Counted from the stretch's first letter, positions 28,005 to 40,082 are shown. The stretch is DNA of 64,000 bases from Kluyvera intermedia (GCF_021440345.1 NZ_JAKCNS010000017.1:28051-92050), one strand, 5' to 3'. Notes: generated from the letters alone by a model not told the origin. Made by a program: numbers and translations.

Positions 28005-28129
28005 ACGCTGAAATTTGTTGTCTTAAGCGCTAGCGCTGAATGCGTCAGCGCTTTATTCTATAAGGCTTTCGCGTCTGGCGAAAAGTCGTGTACCGGCAAA
28101 GGTGCAGTCGGATATAGATGGAGAATTTG

Positions 28130-29404
28130 ATGGCAAGCAGTAACTTGATTAAACAACTGCAAGAGCGGGGGCTAGTAGCCCAGGTAACGGACGAGGTAGC
28201 GTTAGCAGAGCGACTGGCGCAAGGCCCGATCGCGCTCTATTGCGGCTTCGATCCAACCGCTGACAGCTTGCATTTGGGGCATCTTGTTCCTTTGTTATGC
28301 CTGAAACGCTTCCAGCAGGCAGGGCATAAACCTGTTGCGCTGGTGGGTGGTGCGACCGGTCTGATTGGGGACCCTAGCTTTAAAGCCGCCGAGCGTAAAC
28401 TGAACACCGAAGATACCGTACAGGACTGGGTTGCGAAAATCCGTAAGCAGGTTGCACCGTTCCTCGACTTCGACTGTGGCGACAACTCGGCAATCGCCGC
28501 TAACAACTACGACTGGTTTGGCGGCATGAACGTGCTGACTTTCCTGCGCGATATCGGTAAGCACTTCTCTGTTAACCAGATGATCAACAAAGAAGCGGTT
28601 AAGCAGCGTCTGAACCGTGACGATCAGGGGATTTCATTCACCGAGTTTTCCTACAATCTGCTGCAGGGTTATGACTTCGCTTGCCTGAACAAACTGCACG
28701 GCGTTGCGCTGCAGATTGGCGGTTCCGACCAGTGGGGCAACATCACCTCTGGTATCGACCTGACCCGTCGTCTGCACCAGAATCAGGTATTCGGCCTGAC
28801 CGTTCCGCTGATCACCAAAGCTGACGGCACCAAATTCGGCAAGACCGAAGGCGGCGCAGTATGGCTGGATCCGAAGAAAACCAGCCCGTACAAATTCTAT
28901 CAGTTCTGGATTAACACCGCGGATGCCGATGTTTATCGCTTCCTGAAGTTCTTCACCTTCATGGACATTGAAGAGATCAATGCCCTGGAAGAAGAAGATA
29001 AAAACAGCGGTAAAGCCCCGCGCGCCCAGTATGTGCTGGCGGAGCTGGTGACTCGTCTGGTGCACGGCGAAGAAGGTCTGGTGGCGGCGAAACGCATCAC
29101 CGAAAGCCTGTTCAGCGGCTCCCTGAGCGCGCTGAGTGAAGCTGACTTCGAGCAGCTTGCACAGGATGGCGTGCCGATGGTTGAGATGGAAAAAGGCGCC
29201 GACCTGATGCAGGCGCTGGTGGACTCCGAGCTGCAGCCGTCTCGCGGTCAGGCACGTAAAACCATCGCATCTAACGCGGTCACCATCAATGGTGAAAAAC
29301 AGGCCGACCCAGAGTATTTCTTCAACGACGGCGACATTTTGTTTGGTCGCTACACGCTGTTACGTCGTGGTAAGAAAAACTACTGTTTGATCTGCTGGAA
29401 GTAA
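28130..29404 (+). CDS. tyrS: Tyrosyl-tRNA synthetase
   Basis: A 424-aa class I synthetase. The HIGH-type motif is HLGH (in [11 protein letters not shown]), the KMSKS-equivalent is KFGKT, and a C-terminal S4-like RNA-binding domain is present (about 355-420). It charges tRNA-Tyr. The start at 28130 has GGAG upstream and matches E. coli; four upstream residues in frame are rejected. Confidence 0.98.
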   Translation: MASSNLIKQLQERGLVAQVTDEVALAERLAQGPIALYCGFDPTADSLHLGHLVPLLCLKRFQQAGHKPVALVGGATGLIGDPSFKAAERKLNTEDTVQDWVAKIRKQVAPFLDFDCGDNSAIAANNYDWFGGMNVLTFLRDIGKHFSVNQMINKEAVKQRLNRDDQGISFTEFSYNLLQGYDFACLNKLHGVALQIGGSDQWGNITSGIDLTRRLHQNQVFGLTVPLITKADGTKFGKTEGGAVWLDPKKTSPYKFYQFWINTADADVYRFLKFFTFMDIEEINALEEEDKNSGKAPRAQYVLAELVTRLVHGEEGLVAAKRITESLFSGSLSALSEADFEQLAQDGVPMVEMEKGADLMQALVDSELQPSRGQARKTIASNAVTINGEKQADPEYFFNDGDILFGRYTLLRRGKKNYCLICWK

Positions 29405-29417
29405 TATTCCAAAACAG

Positions 29418-29450
29418 GGGGGCGTGGGAAACTACGCCCCCTTCTTTTTT
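29418..29450 (+). terminator. Terminator of tyrS
   Basis: GGGGGCGT and ACGCCCCC stem with TTCTTTTTT after it. Read-through to pdxY, 19 bp on, remains possible. Confidence 0.88.
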
Positions 29451-29468
29451 GTCGTCTGAGTAGAACTA

Positions 29469-30329
29469 ATGAACAACATCCTCGCCATTCAGTCCCACGT
29501 TGTTTTCGGTCATGCGGGCAACAGTGCAGCCGAATTTCCTATGCGCCGTCTTGGCGCGAACGTCTGGCCATTGAACACCGTTCAATTCTCCAACCATACG
29601 CAATACGGTAAATGGACCGGCTGTGTGATGCCGCCAGCGCACCTGACCGAGATTGTTCAGGGGATTGCGGACATCGACCAGTTATCGCGTTGTAGCGCCG
29701 TCCTGAGCGGTTATCTGGGGTCAGCGGAACAGGGCGAGCATATTCTGGGTATTGTCCGTCAGGTCAAAGCGGCGAACCCACAGGCGAAATATTTCTGTGA
29801 CCCGGTAATGGGACACCCGGAAAAAGGCTGTATCGTGGCACCCGGCGTGGCCGAGTTCCATAAGCGCTATGCGCTTCCGGCAAGCGACATCATTGCGCCT
29901 AATCTTATCGAGCTGGAGATCCTCTCCGGCCACGCGGTGAAGGATGTCAATGAAGCAGTGCTCACGGCGCGTGAATTGATTGCACAGGGGCCGGAGATTG
30001 TGCTGGTGAAACACCTGGCGCGCGCGGGATACAGCCCGGATCGTTTCGAAATGCTGCTGGTGACGGCAGTCGAAGCGTGGCATATCAGCCGTCCACTGAT
30101 TGATTTCGGTTCACGTCATCCGGTCGGCGTTGGTGACGTCACCAGCGGTTTGCTGTTAGTGAAACTACTGCAAGGGGCTTCGGTGCGTGATGCACTGGAG
30201 CACGTTACCGCGGCGGTGTATGAAATCATGCTGACGACGAAAGAGATGGGCGAGTACGAACTGCAGGTGGTTGCGGCCCAGGACAGGATTGCGAAACCTG
30301 AACACGACTTCAGCGCGACGCGTCTGTAA
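29469..30329 (+). CDS. pdxY: Pyridoxal kinase 2
   Basis: A 286-aa ribokinase-fold kinase (E. coli 287). It starts [21 protein letters not shown] and has the catalytic and anion-hole region [15 protein letters not shown] near residue 215. It phosphorylates pyridoxal in the B6 salvage pathway. Sits downstream of tyrS. Confidence 0.97.
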   Translation: MNNILAIQSHVVFGHAGNSAAEFPMRRLGANVWPLNTVQFSNHTQYGKWTGCVMPPAHLTEIVQGIADIDQLSRCSAVLSGYLGSAEQGEHILGIVRQVKAANPQAKYFCDPVMGHPEKGCIVAPGVAEFHKRYALPASDIIAPNLIELEILSGHAVKDVNEAVLTARELIAQGPEIVLVKHLARAGYSPDRFEMLLVTAVEAWHISRPLIDFGSRHPVGVGDVTSGLLLVKLLQGASVRDALEHVTAAVYEIMLTTKEMGEYELQVVAAQDRIAKPEHDFSATRL

Positions 30330-30341
30330 GTTCGTGAACAA

Positions 30342-30369
30342 TGCCCGGTAGCGCCATGCGCACCGGGCA
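30342..30369. terminator. Terminator between pdxY and gstA
   Basis: TGCCCGGT and ACCGGGCA stem with a GCGC-rich 12-base loop, between convergent genes. No strong T-tract. Confidence 0.6.
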
Positions 30370-30397
30370 ATGCAAATACGCAATATTTGCTAAACGC

Positions 30398-31003
30398 TTA
30401 TTTCAGCCCTTCAGCGGCCAATGCTGCCGCTACCGCCGGACGTGCAGCTACACGTGCCATATAGTCCGCGATATTCTTATAACCCGCCATATCCAGCTTC
30501 ACGGCAAATGCCCAGCGCAGAACGGTAAACAGGTATGCATCGGCAATGGTAAAGCGTGAACCGCTGATCCACTGAGCGCCTGCCAGGGATTCGTCAATGT
30601 AAGCCAGCTTTTTATCCAACAGCGCGCGTACCGTTGGTTTGTACTCTTCTGGCGTGTCCGGGCGGAACAGCGGCGTGAAGCCTTTGTGCAGCTCGGTGGC
30701 GATGAAGTTCAGCCACTCCAGCGTTTTGTAACGGTTAATGGTACCCACCGGTGCCAGCAGCTGGCGGTCAGAGACGCTGTCGGCGATGTATTGCATGATA
30801 GCCACGCCTTCAGTGAGCAGGGTGTTGTCATCCAGCAGCAGCGCCGGGACCTGGCCCTTCGGGTTCACCTTCAGAAAATCGTCGCCGTTTTCCATACGTT
30901 TGTGCATAAGGTCGACGCCAATCAGCGAAAAATCTTTTCCGCTTTCCCGTAGGGTGATGTGCGATGCCAGGGAACAGGCGCCAGGTTTATAGAACAATTT
31001 CAT
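30398..31003 (-). CDS. gstA: Glutathione S-transferase GstA
   Basis: A 201-aa beta-class GST. The N-terminal thioredoxin fold carries the catalytic C10 ([10 protein letters not shown]), with [10 protein letters not shown] and [10 protein letters not shown] for glutathione, and an all-helical C-terminal domain. It conjugates glutathione to electrophiles. The start at 31003 agrees with E. coli's 201-aa protein and has GGAG upstream. Confidence 0.96.
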   Translation of the reverse strand: MKLFYKPGACSLASHITLRESGKDFSLIGVDLMHKRMENGDDFLKVNPKGQVPALLLDDNTLLTEGVAIMQYIADSVSDRQLLAPVGTINRYKTLEWLNFIATELHKGFTPLFRPDTPEEYKPTVRALLDKKLAYIDESLAGAQWISGSRFTIADAYLFTVLRWAFAVKLDMAGYKNIADYMARVAARPAVAAALAAEGLK

Positions 31004-31093
31004 GGGTAACTCCTTCAGACTTCGGTTATTTTTGTGGTCCATCAGCAGAAGGGCGGCTGGCGGATATGCAGGTATGTTAGTGCTTGAGTCGAT

Positions 31094-31124
31094 AAAAAAA
31101 AAGCCGCTAACGAAAGTTAGCGGC
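31094..31124 (-). terminator. Terminator of dtpA
   Basis: GCCGCTAAC-GAAA-GTTAGCGGC, with nine T residues following on the minus strand. Confidence 0.95.
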
Positions 31125-31150
31125 CCAAATTTATTCGTTTCCCGATGACA

Positions 31151-32656
31151 TTACGCGGAAGCAGCTTCACCGTCTGTAGCAGACTTCGGATCGTCCTGAG
31201 TCATGCGGTTCAGTTTTGGTGCGGTCAGCAACATCAGCACAGCGACAACGGCAGTGGCGACGCCAATCTGCAGGAATACGCGGCCATAGACTTCCAGCGA
31301 CATCACCGGATCGGTTACGTTTTCTGGAACTGCCATCATGCCAGCAACATAGCCACCAATGATGTTTGCACCGGCGGTGGTCAAGAACCAGCTACCCATG
31401 ATGAAGCCCATCAGGCGCTGTGGCACCAGCTGTGCAACCATGGCGAGACCCAGACCGGAAATCATCAGTTCACCGATACTCTGCAGACCGTAGCAGATAA
31501 TCAACCAGTTAACGGAAACGATACCCGCGTCGGTGGCGAATTTCGCACCCAGCGGCAGGATCAGGAATGCAGCGGAGCACAGCACCATACCAATCGCGAA
31601 CTTGGTTGGCATTGGCAGAGTGTCACCCATCTTGTTGTAGATAGCGGCAAGAATTGGGCTACCAATGATTATCCAGAATGGGTTCAGCGCCTGATACTGT
31701 TCCGGTTCGAACGCGATACCCAGAATGGAGTGCTCAACGTTGCGAATGGCGAAGAAGTTCAGAGAGGTCGGCATCTGGCTGTACAGAACGAAGAAGATAA
31801 TCGCTTCCAGCATCAGGATGAAGGCCACAATCATCTTACGACGTGCCGCACCCTGCATTGCAAAGGCTTCTTTACCGAAGATGAATACGATACCCAGCGC
31901 AATCACGCCCAGCACCATACGTGCAATTTCCTGGTGGTGGAGCAGCCAGGTAGCAACGGCCACCAGCAATACAACGCCCACGATGGTCAGCAGCAGGTTG
32001 CGGTAGTTAGTCGGTTCAAAGTCAGGTTTAGAACCGTACTGTTTAACCCAACGCTGGCAGAAAGCGAAGTTAACAACGGTGATCAGCATACCGACGACGC
32101 TCAGTGCGAACGCCGTGCTCCAGCCGTATTTAGCCGCGAGCCATGGTGTTGCCAGCATAGAGAAGAACGAACCGATGTTCACGGACATATAGTACATGGT
32201 GAATGCACCGTCCAGACGCGGGTCGTCTTTGGCATAACAGGTAGAAAGCAGGGAAGATGGGTTGGCTTTGAACAGGCCGTTACCCACGGCGATGGTCGCC
32301 ATACCCATATACACGACACCAGCGTCGTGGCCGGACCATGCAACCAGCGCATAACCAATCGCCAGTACTACGGCACCGAGCATAATCACGCGTTTCGTAC
32401 CCAGCACTTTGTCACCCAGCCAGCCGCCGATAGCAACCAGACCGTAAACTAACGCACTGAAGGAAGAGAACAGGGTGATGGAATCTGCTTCAGACATACC
32501 CAGCTGTTTAACCAGGTAAACGGCCATAATGCCTTGCAGGCCGTAGAAGCCAAAACGCTCCCATAACTCGATAGAGAAGATGAGATAAAACGCTTTAGGT
32601 TGTTTGAAGGCGTTCAAACTCACGCTTTCAGTTGGTTTATTGTTTGCAGTAGACAC
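31151..32656 (-). CDS. dtpA: Dipeptide/tripeptide permease A (TppB)
   Basis: A 501-aa POT/PTR2 proton-coupled peptide importer with 14 spans, collinear with E. coli DtpA (500 aa). The [15 protein letters not shown] signature on TM1 (about 30-44) contains the ExxERFxYY family motif. It takes up di- and tripeptides. In E. coli it is activated by OmpR and anaerobiosis; the long 594-bp upstream gap could host such control. Confidence 0.97.
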   Translation of the reverse strand: MSTANNKPTESVSLNAFKQPKAFYLIFSIELWERFGFYGLQGIMAVYLVKQLGMSEADSITLFSSFSALVYGLVAIGGWLGDKVLGTKRVIMLGAVVLAIGYALVAWSGHDAGVVYMGMATIAVGNGLFKANPSSLLSTCYAKDDPRLDGAFTMYYMSVNIGSFFSMLATPWLAAKYGWSTAFALSVVGMLITVVNFAFCQRWVKQYGSKPDFEPTNYRNLLLTIVGVVLLVAVATWLLHHQEIARMVLGVIALGIVFIFGKEAFAMQGAARRKMIVAFILMLEAIIFFVLYSQMPTSLNFFAIRNVEHSILGIAFEPEQYQALNPFWIIIGSPILAAIYNKMGDTLPMPTKFAIGMVLCSAAFLILPLGAKFATDAGIVSVNWLIICYGLQSIGELMISGLGLAMVAQLVPQRLMGFIMGSWFLTTAGANIIGGYVAGMMAVPENVTDPVMSLEVYGRVFLQIGVATAVVAVLMLLTAPKLNRMTQDDPKSATDGEAASA

Positions 32657-33250
32657 ATATACCTCTTATTTACATCCCAATTACTGGGGGGTGTACTGGG
32701 CGGAGTGCTCGTTTTGGCATCCACCTTATAGTTATTCTGGAGGGAAACGGGAAGTAATGTTCACTATCCTGCGCTTTCAGACAAGGCTTTTGCAATACTC
32801 TGTTACAAATAAATTGGCTGGTATAATTAACCATTTTTATAAATGTTATTCAGCGTTAAATTTCATGCTTTAAAAATAGGTGGTTTATTATGCTATCTTC
32901 GGCCGGTAAAAACCGGATTGTAACCATATCTTCTGCTGATGGCGCTTAAATATAGTGATATAGGCTGAATTCTTAAAAAATGCTGGTTGATCGTTTTGTG
33001 CCTTGCAAATGTTGCAATGCAATGATGTAGGTGTTTTGCCTGTAAAGAAACATAAATGCAACATTATGTTGCTCGCATGATCTTGTCAGCGATTGTATAG
33101 AAATTTTCGCTAGCGATGACACGTTTGACCTGTAAAAACGGTATATAAGCGTTATAAATGCCAAATACTGAATAATTATATGGGATTAAACGTGGCTTAA
33201 GCGCGAGGGGAGGAGGCGGTGAGCGGACTTGCTACACCGCAAAAAATGGT
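32657..33250. other. dtpA upstream region, no gene seen
   Basis: 594 bp of AT-rich sequence between dtpA and nth. No ORF with a plausible ribosome site, no RNA gene I recognise and no strong repeat. A gap of similar size exists in E. coli. It should hold the dtpA promoter and regulator sites, which I could not place with confidence. Confidence 0.6.
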
Positions 33251-33886
33251 CTACAGCTCAATTTTCTCTTTATATTCACAAAGATCTTCAATAATGCATG
33301 AGCCGCAGCGTGGTTTGCGGGCAATACAGGTGTAACGTCCGTGCAGAATCAACCAGTGGTGGCAATCAACCTTAAATTCGGCGGGAACGACCTTCAGTAG
33401 CTTCTCTTCGACCTGTTCGACGTTCTTGCCCGGAGCGAAATTCGTGCGATTACAGACGCGGAAAATATGGGTATCGACGGCAATGGTAGGCCAACCGAAG
33501 GCCGTATTCAGTACCACATTCGCCGTCTTACGCCCTACACCCGGCAGCGCCTCAAGTGCTTCGCGGTTTTCCGGAACTTCACCACCGTGCAGCTCAAGCA
33601 GCATCCGACAGGTTTTAATGACGTTTTCGGCCTTACTGTTAAACAGCCCAATAGTCTTGATGTATTCCTTCACGCCATCAACGCCTAAATCGAGCATCGC
33701 CTGCGGCGTATTGGCCACCGGATACAGCCTGGCGGTCGCCTTATTCACGCTGACGTCGGTGGCCTGAGCGGAAAGCAGCACCGCAATCAGCAGTTCAAAC
33801 GGCGAGCTGAAGTTCAGTTCGGTAGTCGGATGCGGATTGTTGTCGCGCAGGCGGGTCAGGATCTCAAGGCGTTTGGCTTTATTCAT
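33251..33886 (-). CDS. nth: Endonuclease III
   Basis: A 211-aa HhH-GPD DNA glycosylase/AP lyase. It has LPGVGRKTANVVLN (helix-hairpin-helix with catalytic lysine), a following VDTHIFRV aspartate, and the [4Fe-4S] ligands C-x6-C-x2-C-x5-C at the C-terminus (CIARKPRCGSCIIEDLC). It removes oxidised pyrimidines. Its ATG overlaps the rsxE stop (TGATG), so it is the last gene of the rsx operon. Confidence 0.98.
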   Translation of the reverse strand: MNKAKRLEILTRLRDNNPHPTTELNFSSPFELLIAVLLSAQATDVSVNKATARLYPVANTPQAMLDLGVDGVKEYIKTIGLFNSKAENVIKTCRMLLELHGGEVPENREALEALPGVGRKTANVVLNTAFGWPTIAVDTHIFRVCNRTNFAPGKNVEQVEEKLLKVVPAEFKVDCHHWLILHGRYTCIARKPRCGSCIIEDLCEYKEKIEL

Positions 33887-34581
33887 CAGGCTTTCTCTGC
33901 CGTATTAACATCGACGTTTTCAGCCGCGACGGCCTGGGCGCGACGTTGTTTCGTCCGTTCATCAATCAAATACTTGATAGCCAACAGCATTCCGAGACCG
34001 ATAAACGCGCCCGGTGGCAGCATGGCCAACAGGAAAGGTGTGTCGGTGTGGAAGAGCTCAACGCGCAGCGATTTAGCCCAGTTCCCCAACAGACCGTCGG
34101 CACCGTCAAACAGCGTCCCGTTTCCTAACAGCTCACGAATAGAGCCCAGAACGAACATGGTGCAGGTTGCGCCCATGCCGATGGCAAAACCGTCAAGTGC
34201 AGACAGTGCCGGGCCTTTCTTAGCCGCGAACGCTTCGGCGCGTCCTACGACGATACAGTTGGTGACGATGAGAGGGATAAAGATCCCCAGCGATTGATAG
34301 AGGCCAAATGCGTAGGCGTTAATCAGCATCTGCACGGCGCTCACCACCGAGGCGATAATCATTACGTAAATCGGGATACGAATTTCAGCCGGCGTCCAGC
34401 GACGTAAGCTGGAGATTGCCAGGTTGGTCAGGGTCAACACCAGCGTGGTTGCCAGACCCAAACCAAGGGCATTGGTCGCGGTGGAGGTGACCGCCAGCAG
34501 CGGACACATACCCAATAGCTGGACCAGCGCGGAGTTATTTTTCCAGAGACCCTGGACAATAACCTCTTTGACCTCGCTCAT
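33886..34581 (-). CDS. rsxE: Electron transport complex subunit RsxE
   Basis: A 231-aa integral membrane protein with about six spans, homologous to NqrD/RnfE and paralogous to RsxA. Part of the ion-pumping Rsx/Rnf complex that, in E. coli, reduces the SoxR [2Fe-2S] cluster. Overlaps nth by one base and follows rsxG by 3 bp. Confidence 0.97.
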   Translation of the reverse strand: MSEVKEVIVQGLWKNNSALVQLLGMCPLLAVTSTATNALGLGLATTLVLTLTNLAISSLRRWTPAEIRIPIYVMIIASVVSAVQMLINAYAFGLYQSLGIFIPLIVTNCIVVGRAEAFAAKKGPALSALDGFAIGMGATCTMFVLGSIRELLGNGTLFDGADGLLGNWAKSLRVELFHTDTPFLLAMLPPGAFIGLGMLLAIKYLIDERTKQRRAQAVAAENVDVNTAEKA

Positions 34582-34584
34582 GAT

Positions 34585-35205
34585 TTATTCTCCACAGGCT
34601 TGCAGTTGCGAAAGTTGGTTTGGCAGCGTTTCGGCATACAACCCGGCCCGCTTAACGGCGTTGACGACGGCGCGAGGCGTAATCGTTGCACCGGTAAACT
34701 GGTCAAACTGGCCGCCGTCTTTTTTCACCGCCCACAGGGCATCGTTTGTGCCGCTGATTTTCTTCCCGGCAAAGAAGGTTATCCAGTCCGAGAGGCGTAA
34801 TTCAATTTTATCGCCAAGCCCCGGTGTTTCGTGATGTTCCGTGACGCGGGTGCCAAGCACGGTACCGTTGAAATCCGCACCGACTAAAAGCTGGATTGCA
34901 CCAGAGTAGCCGTCAGGGGCGGTCGCTTCCAGCACGGCTGCAACCGGTTTGTCATCCATTCTCGCGATATAGACTTTATGTTGCCCTTTACCGAGCTCCG
35001 GTGCTGTCACCACAAAGCAGCTTTTCAGTAGCGCATTATTATAGCTGTCAGCGGGAACTACCTGCTGGAATAACGCGTTTTGCTGCTTTTCAGCCTGTTC
35101 GTCGATAGTGTGCTTGGTGAGCTGGTTAATTGCCGCCGTCAGGCCCGTCGAACCGGCCGCGAACAGCGCCAGCGTGACACCGTGTTTACGCATGGTTTTT
35201 AACAT
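34585..35205 (-). CDS. rsxG: Electron transport complex subunit RsxG
   Basis: A 206-aa protein with one N-terminal span and a periplasmic FMN-binding domain. The covalent FMN threonine lies in [12 protein letters not shown] near residue 175. RnfG/NqrC family. In the operon 9 bp after rsxD. Confidence 0.97.
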   Translation of the reverse strand: MLKTMRKHGVTLALFAAGSTGLTAAINQLTKHTIDEQAEKQQNALFQQVVPADSYNNALLKSCFVVTAPELGKGQHKVYIARMDDKPVAAVLEATAPDGYSGAIQLLVGADFNGTVLGTRVTEHHETPGLGDKIELRLSDWITFFAGKKISGTNDALWAVKKDGGQFDQFTGATITPRAVVNAVKRAGLYAETLPNQLSQLQACGE

Positions 35206-35214
35206 GGTGAATCC

Positions 35215-36267
35215 TCAGCGGTGTCCGTAAGTGCGTGGGCGCGTGTAGTAATCAATCAGCGGCACGGTGATGTTGGCCAGTAGAACGGCAAAGGCCACGC
35301 CGTCTGGATAGCCGCCGAAGCTACGAATAAGCCACACTAAAAGCCCTGCCAGCGCGCCAAAAATAAGACGTCCACGGTTGGTGGTCGACGCGGTAACAGG
35401 ATCGGTCAAAATAAAGAATGCGCCCAGCATCGTTGCGCCAGAAAGCAGATGCATCTGCGGTGACGCAACATTTTCTGGATGCAGCAGCCAGCCGAGAGTT
35501 GAACAGACTGCGAGACTGACCAGGAAGCTCACCGGAATATGCCAGCGAATGGCTTTTTGCCACAACAGGAACAGGCCGCCCACCAGATACGCAATATTGA
35601 CCCATTGCCAGCCGATTCCCGCCAATGCGCCATGATAGATAGCGCCGTCGAGGATTTGCTCAACCGGCTGCCCGGCGTGACGCGAGGTTTTAAAGGTATC
35701 CAGCGGCGTGGCCTGGCTTATACCATCGATACCCATCTTCAGGGCGTTCATATCCTGACCCGCAACGGTGTGGCCGGTGAAAATCATCTGTACCGCATCG
35801 ATAAAGCCCGGCGTCGAGGCGGCAATTTCATGCGGCGGCAGCCACGAGGTCATCTGTACCGGGAAGGAGATCAGCAGCACCACATAGCCAATCATTGCTG
35901 GGTTGAATGGATTTTGCCCCAAACCGCCATACAGTTGCTTGGCGATAATGACCGCGAACACGGTGCCGAGCACCACCATCCACCACGGGGCGAACGGTGG
36001 AATACTGATAGCTAGCAGCAGGCCCGTCAGCAATGCGGAATTATCCGCCAGCGTCTGGGCGACATTTTGTTTACGCAGACGTAGCACCAGCGATTCGGCG
36101 AGCCAGGCGGTAAAGATAGCCAGCATGAGCTGAATAACGGTTCCCCAGCCAAAGAACCAACTCTGCACCAGAATTCCGGGCAGGGCGGCTATGACCACCA
36201 GCATCATGATCCGCGATGTCTGGCGTTGGTTATGGGTATAAGGGGAACTTGCGATTTTGAAAACCAT
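35215..36267 (-). CDS. rsxD: Electron transport complex subunit RsxD
   Basis: A 350-aa membrane protein of the NqrB/RnfD family with about nine spans. A second covalent FMN site is in [12 protein letters not shown] (the SGAT threonine, about residue 187 in E. coli). Its start directly follows the rsxC stop with no gap. Confidence 0.97.
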   Translation of the reverse strand: MVFKIASSPYTHNQRQTSRIMMLVVIAALPGILVQSWFFGWGTVIQLMLAIFTAWLAESLVLRLRKQNVAQTLADNSALLTGLLLAISIPPFAPWWMVVLGTVFAVIIAKQLYGGLGQNPFNPAMIGYVVLLISFPVQMTSWLPPHEIAASTPGFIDAVQMIFTGHTVAGQDMNALKMGIDGISQATPLDTFKTSRHAGQPVEQILDGAIYHGALAGIGWQWVNIAYLVGGLFLLWQKAIRWHIPVSFLVSLAVCSTLGWLLHPENVASPQMHLLSGATMLGAFFILTDPVTASTTNRGRLIFGALAGLLVWLIRSFGGYPDGVAFAVLLANITVPLIDYYTRPRTYGHR

Positions 36268-38415
36268 TTAATCCTCGTTAACGGCCTGAGCGGCTTTCCT
36301 GGCTTGAACACGGGCGATCGCTGCGGCGACGGCGGCTTTGCGAGAGTCGTCGTTAGCGGCAGATTCCGTAATATCTTGCTGCGCCGCTTTACGCGCTTTA
36401 GCGCGAGCAATAGCGGCTTCAACCGCAGCCTTGCGCGGGTCGATGGTTTCATCAGAAGCGGCAGGCGTTGCTTCCACTTCTGACTGCTGCGCCGCTTTAC
36501 GCGCTTTAGCGCGAGCAATAGCGGCTTCAACCGCAGCTTTGCGTGGGTCGATGGTTTCATCGGAAGCGACAGGCGTTGGTTCCGCTTCCGGTTGCTGTGC
36601 CGCTTTACGTGCTTTAGCGCGAGCGATGGCGGCTTCAACCGCAGCCTTGCGCGGGTCGATGGTTTCATCAGAAACGTCAGGCGTTACTTCAGCTTCCGGT
36701 TGCTGCGCCGCTTTACGTGCTTTAGCGCGAGCGATGGCGGCCTCAACGGCAGCTTTGCGCGGATCGATTGCCTCATCGGCGGTTTGCTGTTTTTCCGCTT
36801 GTGCAGCGCGAGCCTGCGCTTTACGCGCTTCGCGTGCAGCGGCGACGGCGCTGTTATCAGGCAGAGAACCGGATTGGATAACAATCGGCTGGGTGGCCTG
36901 CTGTTGTTTTTCTTTCACCCGTGCCAAAGCGGCATGAATGGCATCCTGATCTTTAGCGGTCGGCTGTACCGCCGCCTTTTTGTGGCGCTCTTCACGGGCA
37001 ATTTTTTCGCGCTCAAGACGCAGTTGACGGGCCTCAAAGCGGGCTTTTGCCTCTGCGGCACGTTGATCTTCAAGGCGAATTTCGTTTATCTCGGCCTTTT
37101 CCTGGCGGAAATACTGCACCAACGGAATGCTGCTTGGGCATACCCAGGCGCAGGCTCCGCATTCGATGCAGTCGGACAGATTATGCGCGGTCGCTTTGTC
37201 GTGCTGCTGGCCTTTACTGAACCAGTACAACTGTTGCGGCAGAAGATCGGCCGGGCAGGCATCCGCGCAGGCGCTACAGCGAATGCAGCCTTTTTCCTCT
37301 TCCGGTTCACCCATCTCCGCAGGCGATGGAGCCAGCAGACAGTTGGTGATTTTGACCACCGGAACGTCCAGCCAGGGCAGGGTAAAGCCCATCAGCGGGC
37401 CACCCATAATGACCATCTGCTCGCTGGATGGACAAAAACCCGCGTGTTTTAACAGATGCTGTACTGGCGTCCCCAGGCGCGCCCATACGTTACCCGGCTG
37501 ACCAATGGATTCCCCGGTCAGCGTCACCACGCGCTCGGTGAGAGGCTCGCCGTCAATAATGGCGCGTTTAACCGCATAGGCAGTACCGACGTTTTGCATC
37601 AGGACGCCAATGTCCGACGAGCGCCCGCCGTGCGGAACCTGCTTGCCGGTCAGAATTTGTGTCAGCTGTTTTGCGCCGCCGGATGGATATTTGGTCGGGA
37701 TAACCCGCAGGTGAATATTATGCTGGCCTGCCAGCACCGCACGCATCATAGAGATAGCCTGCGGTTTATTATCTTCAATGCCGATAAGCACCTGCTGTGG
37801 CTGCAGGATATGGGCGAGTATCTGAATACCGTCCAGGATTTGTGCTGCGCAATCTTGCATCAGCCGATCGTCGGCGGTGATATACGGTTCGCACTCAGCG
37901 GCGTTGATAATCAGGGTATCAATTCTATCGCCACCGCCACGCAGTTTTGTGCCTGTCGGGAAGCCTGCACCGCCTAAACCGGCAACGCCAAACTGGTGAA
38001 TACGTTCGATAAGCTCTTCGCGGCTACGATTTTTGTAATCACTCCAGCCGTCGCGGGTCGTCCAGAAGTCTTCGCCATCGGCATCAATAATCACGCTCAT
38101 TTCCGGCAGCGCGGAAGGGTGCGCGGTGGCATGCGGTTCAATCGCCACAACGGTCCCGGACGTTGGCGCATGGACCGGCAGCATTTTTCCCCAACCGCGT
38201 GTCAGCGGCTGACCGCGCAGCACGCGATCGCCTGGCTGAACGCTGAGTTCGCCTTCAGCGCCAATATGCTGTTTCAGAGGGATCACAAAACGCTGGGCGA
38301 GCGGGATCTGACGCAGCGGCGTGCCGTTAGACTGGGTTTTCATTTCCGGCGGGTGAATGCCGCCGTTGAAGTCCCAGACTTTGTCTTTTCTGAATGCGGA
38401 AAATAGCTTAAACAT
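36268..38415 (-). CDS. rsxC: Electron transport complex subunit RsxC with tandem repeats
   Basis: A 715-aa protein. The NADH/FMN RnfC core (1-365) contains [11 protein letters not shown]. Two [4Fe-4S] motifs follow, [12 protein letters not shown] and [12 protein letters not shown] (about 370-425). The long Ala/Lys/Arg-rich C-terminal tail has four tandem 36-residue copies (108-bp period in the DNA) of [17 protein letters not shown] and a fifth degenerate copy. Repeat number in this tail varies among enterobacteria. Overlaps rsxB by 8 bp. Confidence 0.97.
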   Translation of the reverse strand: MFKLFSAFRKDKVWDFNGGIHPPEMKTQSNGTPLRQIPLAQRFVIPLKQHIGAEGELSVQPGDRVLRGQPLTRGWGKMLPVHAPTSGTVVAIEPHATAHPSALPEMSVIIDADGEDFWTTRDGWSDYKNRSREELIERIHQFGVAGLGGAGFPTGTKLRGGGDRIDTLIINAAECEPYITADDRLMQDCAAQILDGIQILAHILQPQQVLIGIEDNKPQAISMMRAVLAGQHNIHLRVIPTKYPSGGAKQLTQILTGKQVPHGGRSSDIGVLMQNVGTAYAVKRAIIDGEPLTERVVTLTGESIGQPGNVWARLGTPVQHLLKHAGFCPSSEQMVIMGGPLMGFTLPWLDVPVVKITNCLLAPSPAEMGEPEEEKGCIRCSACADACPADLLPQQLYWFSKGQQHDKATAHNLSDCIECGACAWVCPSSIPLVQYFRQEKAEINEIRLEDQRAAEAKARFEARQLRLEREKIAREERHKKAAVQPTAKDQDAIHAALARVKEKQQQATQPIVIQSGSLPDNSAVAAAREARKAQARAAQAEKQQTADEAIDPRKAAVEAAIARAKARKAAQQPEAEVTPDVSDETIDPRKAAVEAAIARAKARKAAQQPEAEPTPVASDETIDPRKAAVEAAIARAKARKAAQQSEVEATPAASDETIDPRKAAVEAAIARAKARKAAQQDITESAANDDSRKAAVAAAIARVQARKAAQAVNED
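36330..36790 (-). repeat. 108-bp tandem repeat array in rsxC
   Basis: Four near-identical in-frame units repeat with an exact 108-bp period; the GGTCGATGG-type landmark falls at about 36441, 36549, 36657 and 36765. Each encodes a helical Ala/Arg/Lys unit beginning near [10 protein letters not shown]. Confidence 0.9.
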
Positions 38416-38983
38416 GGTGTTCCACAGGAATAATTCGGACCGGGATGGTGTGCAAATCCCATTTCCAACTGTCGGTGGTGGTCTCTACCGGGCGTAATTC
38501 AATGCACTGTGTCGGGCAGGGGGCCACGCACAGGTTACAGCCGGTACACAGTGAACTCACCACCGTATGCATGGCTCGCGTGGCGCCAACGATGGCATCT
38601 ACCGGGCAGGCCTGAATGCATTTAGTGCAACCAATACAGTTGGCTTCATCAATGATAGCGAGCATACGTGCGGGTTCCGCCGCAGATTCATCAGCATCAA
38701 TAGGCTGTGGATCAACGTTTAACAGCTCGGCAATCTTTAACATCACCGCTTCGCCGCCGGGGGCGCAGCAGTTAATCTTTTCACCGTTGCTGACCGCTTC
38801 GGCGTAGGGGCGGCAGCCAGGGTAGCCGCACTGACCGCATTGGCTCTGCGGCAGCAGCTCATCAATTTTTTCGACAACGGGGTCATCTTCAACCGCAAAA
38901 CGGCGAGAAGCATAGCCAAGAATGACGCCAAAAATCAGCCCTAACAGGCTGATTGCGACGACAGCAATCCAGAAGGTCATCAT
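38408..38983 (-). CDS. rsxB: Electron transport complex subunit RsxB
   Basis: A 191-aa ferredoxin-like subunit: an N-terminal membrane anchor (1-25), a CGQCGYPGC four-cysteine cluster module, then two ferredoxin motifs, [12 protein letters not shown] and [12 protein letters not shown]. It passes electrons within Rsx. Start and stop overlap rsxA and rsxC. Confidence 0.97.
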   Translation of the reverse strand: MMTFWIAVVAISLLGLIFGVILGYASRRFAVEDDPVVEKIDELLPQSQCGQCGYPGCRPYAEAVSNGEKINCCAPGGEAVMLKIAELLNVDPQPIDADESAAEPARMLAIIDEANCIGCTKCIQACPVDAIVGATRAMHTVVSSLCTGCNLCVAPCPTQCIELRPVETTTDSWKWDLHTIPVRIIPVEHHV

Positions 38984-39564
38984 TACAACTTCACCAACCC
39001 GCTAAAGCCCATAAAGGCTAACGACATTAAACCAGCGGTAATCAACGCGATGGCGTTGCCGCGAAACGGTGCGGGTACATCGGACACGACCAGACGCTCG
39101 CGAATAGAGGCAAACAACACCATGACCAGCGAGAAGCCGACGGCGGCGGAGAAACCGTACAACGCCGACTGCAGGAAGTTATGACCGAGGTTGATATTCA
39201 ACAACGCCACGCCGAGTACGGCGCAGTTGGTGGTAATGAGCGGCAGAAAAATCCCGAGCAGGCGATACAGCGCCGGGCTGGTTTTACGCACCACCATTTC
39301 GGTGAACTGAACCACCACGGCGATGACCAGAATAAAGGCCAGCGTGCGCAGGTAGATTAAATCCAGCGGGATAAGGATCCAGGTATCGATAAGCCAGGCG
39401 CAGATAGACGCGAGCGTCATCACGAACGTCGTCGCAAGTCCCATCCCCATGGCGGTTTCCAGTTTTTTGGACACCCCCATAAACGGGCACAGGCCCAGGA
39501 ATTTCACCAGGACGAAGTTGTTTACCAGCACAGTACCGATAAAGAGCAATAAATAGTCAGCCAT
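38983..39564 (-). CDS. rsxA: Electron transport complex subunit RsxA
   Basis: A 193-aa membrane protein with six spans, the NqrE/RnfA family, almost identical to E. coli RsxA. The ATG at 39564 ([16 protein letters not shown]) gives the family length; the nine residues upstream are rejected. First gene of rsxABCDGE-nth. Confidence 0.97.
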   Translation of the reverse strand: MADYLLLFIGTVLVNNFVLVKFLGLCPFMGVSKKLETAMGMGLATTFVMTLASICAWLIDTWILIPLDLIYLRTLAFILVIAVVVQFTEMVVRKTSPALYRLLGIFLPLITTNCAVLGVALLNINLGHNFLQSALYGFSAAVGFSLVMVLFASIRERLVVSDVPAPFRGNAIALITAGLMSLAFMGFSGLVKL

Positions 39565-39641
39565 CATTTGACCTGTAACAAAAAAAGCCACCTATTATCT
39601 GACAAAGCGTCGCCAGCGACAACAGGCTAAGTGTGGGGTTA

Positions 39642-40082
39642 TTAGGTGCGTGTAAACGTGCGCTTGACCCGCGTAGAACGCTTGAAGTAAGGAACAATCA
39701 CCGCGGCGGCCAGCAATGGAAGCAGAAGTTGGCGTACGGCCAGATCGTCGGCGATAGGTGAGAAGGCAAAGGCTTTCACCGCCAGAATGACGCCTACCAT
39801 CAACCAAATAATATAGTGCTTTGGCACATTGCTACGTCGTCTAAAGAAGGCAACGGTCAGCCACATGGTGTAATACCACATGGCAATGAATGAGATGAAC
39901 GACAGTGCGAGTAACGTGACGTTGGATGTACCCAGATCTTTTAACAGCGCTAGCGTTTGCGGCGAAAACAGAACATAGGTGAATTTAACCAGGGTTACGC
40001 TGATGCTTATTAACTGAACGATTAACCAGGCCAATGGGCCGAGCAGCCATCCGCCGATACGTTCTGCAGAAATATCTGACAT
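39642..40082 (-). CDS. ydgK: DUF2569 inner-membrane protein YdgK
   Basis: A 146-aa protein with four hydrophobic spans, of the DUF2569 family, matching E. coli YdgK in position and sequence (for example MWYYTMWLTVAFFRRR and VPKHYIIWL). The function is unknown. It lies between cnu and rsxA and probably shares their transcript. Confidence 0.9.
   Translation of the reverse strand: MSDISAERIGGWLLGPLAWLIVQLISISVTLVKFTYVLFSPQTLALLKDLGTSNVTLLALSFISFIAMWYYTMWLTVAFFRRRSNVPKHYIIWLMVGVILAVKAFAFSPIADDLAVRQLLLPLLAAAVIVPYFKRSTRVKRTFTRT

Noticed and set aside
31145..32452. A 435-codon plus-strand ORF
   Set aside because: It lies wholly antisense to dtpA. The composition is His/Gln/Arg-rich, an artefact of reading a GC-skewed gene backwards.
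32973..33164. A 63-codon ORF in the dtpA upstream gap
   Set aside because: No ribosome site; composition of random AT-rich DNA.
36338..36937. Repetitive plus-strand ORF and apparent minisatellite
   Set aside because: It is the shadow of the rsxC tail repeats, which are coding on the minus strand.
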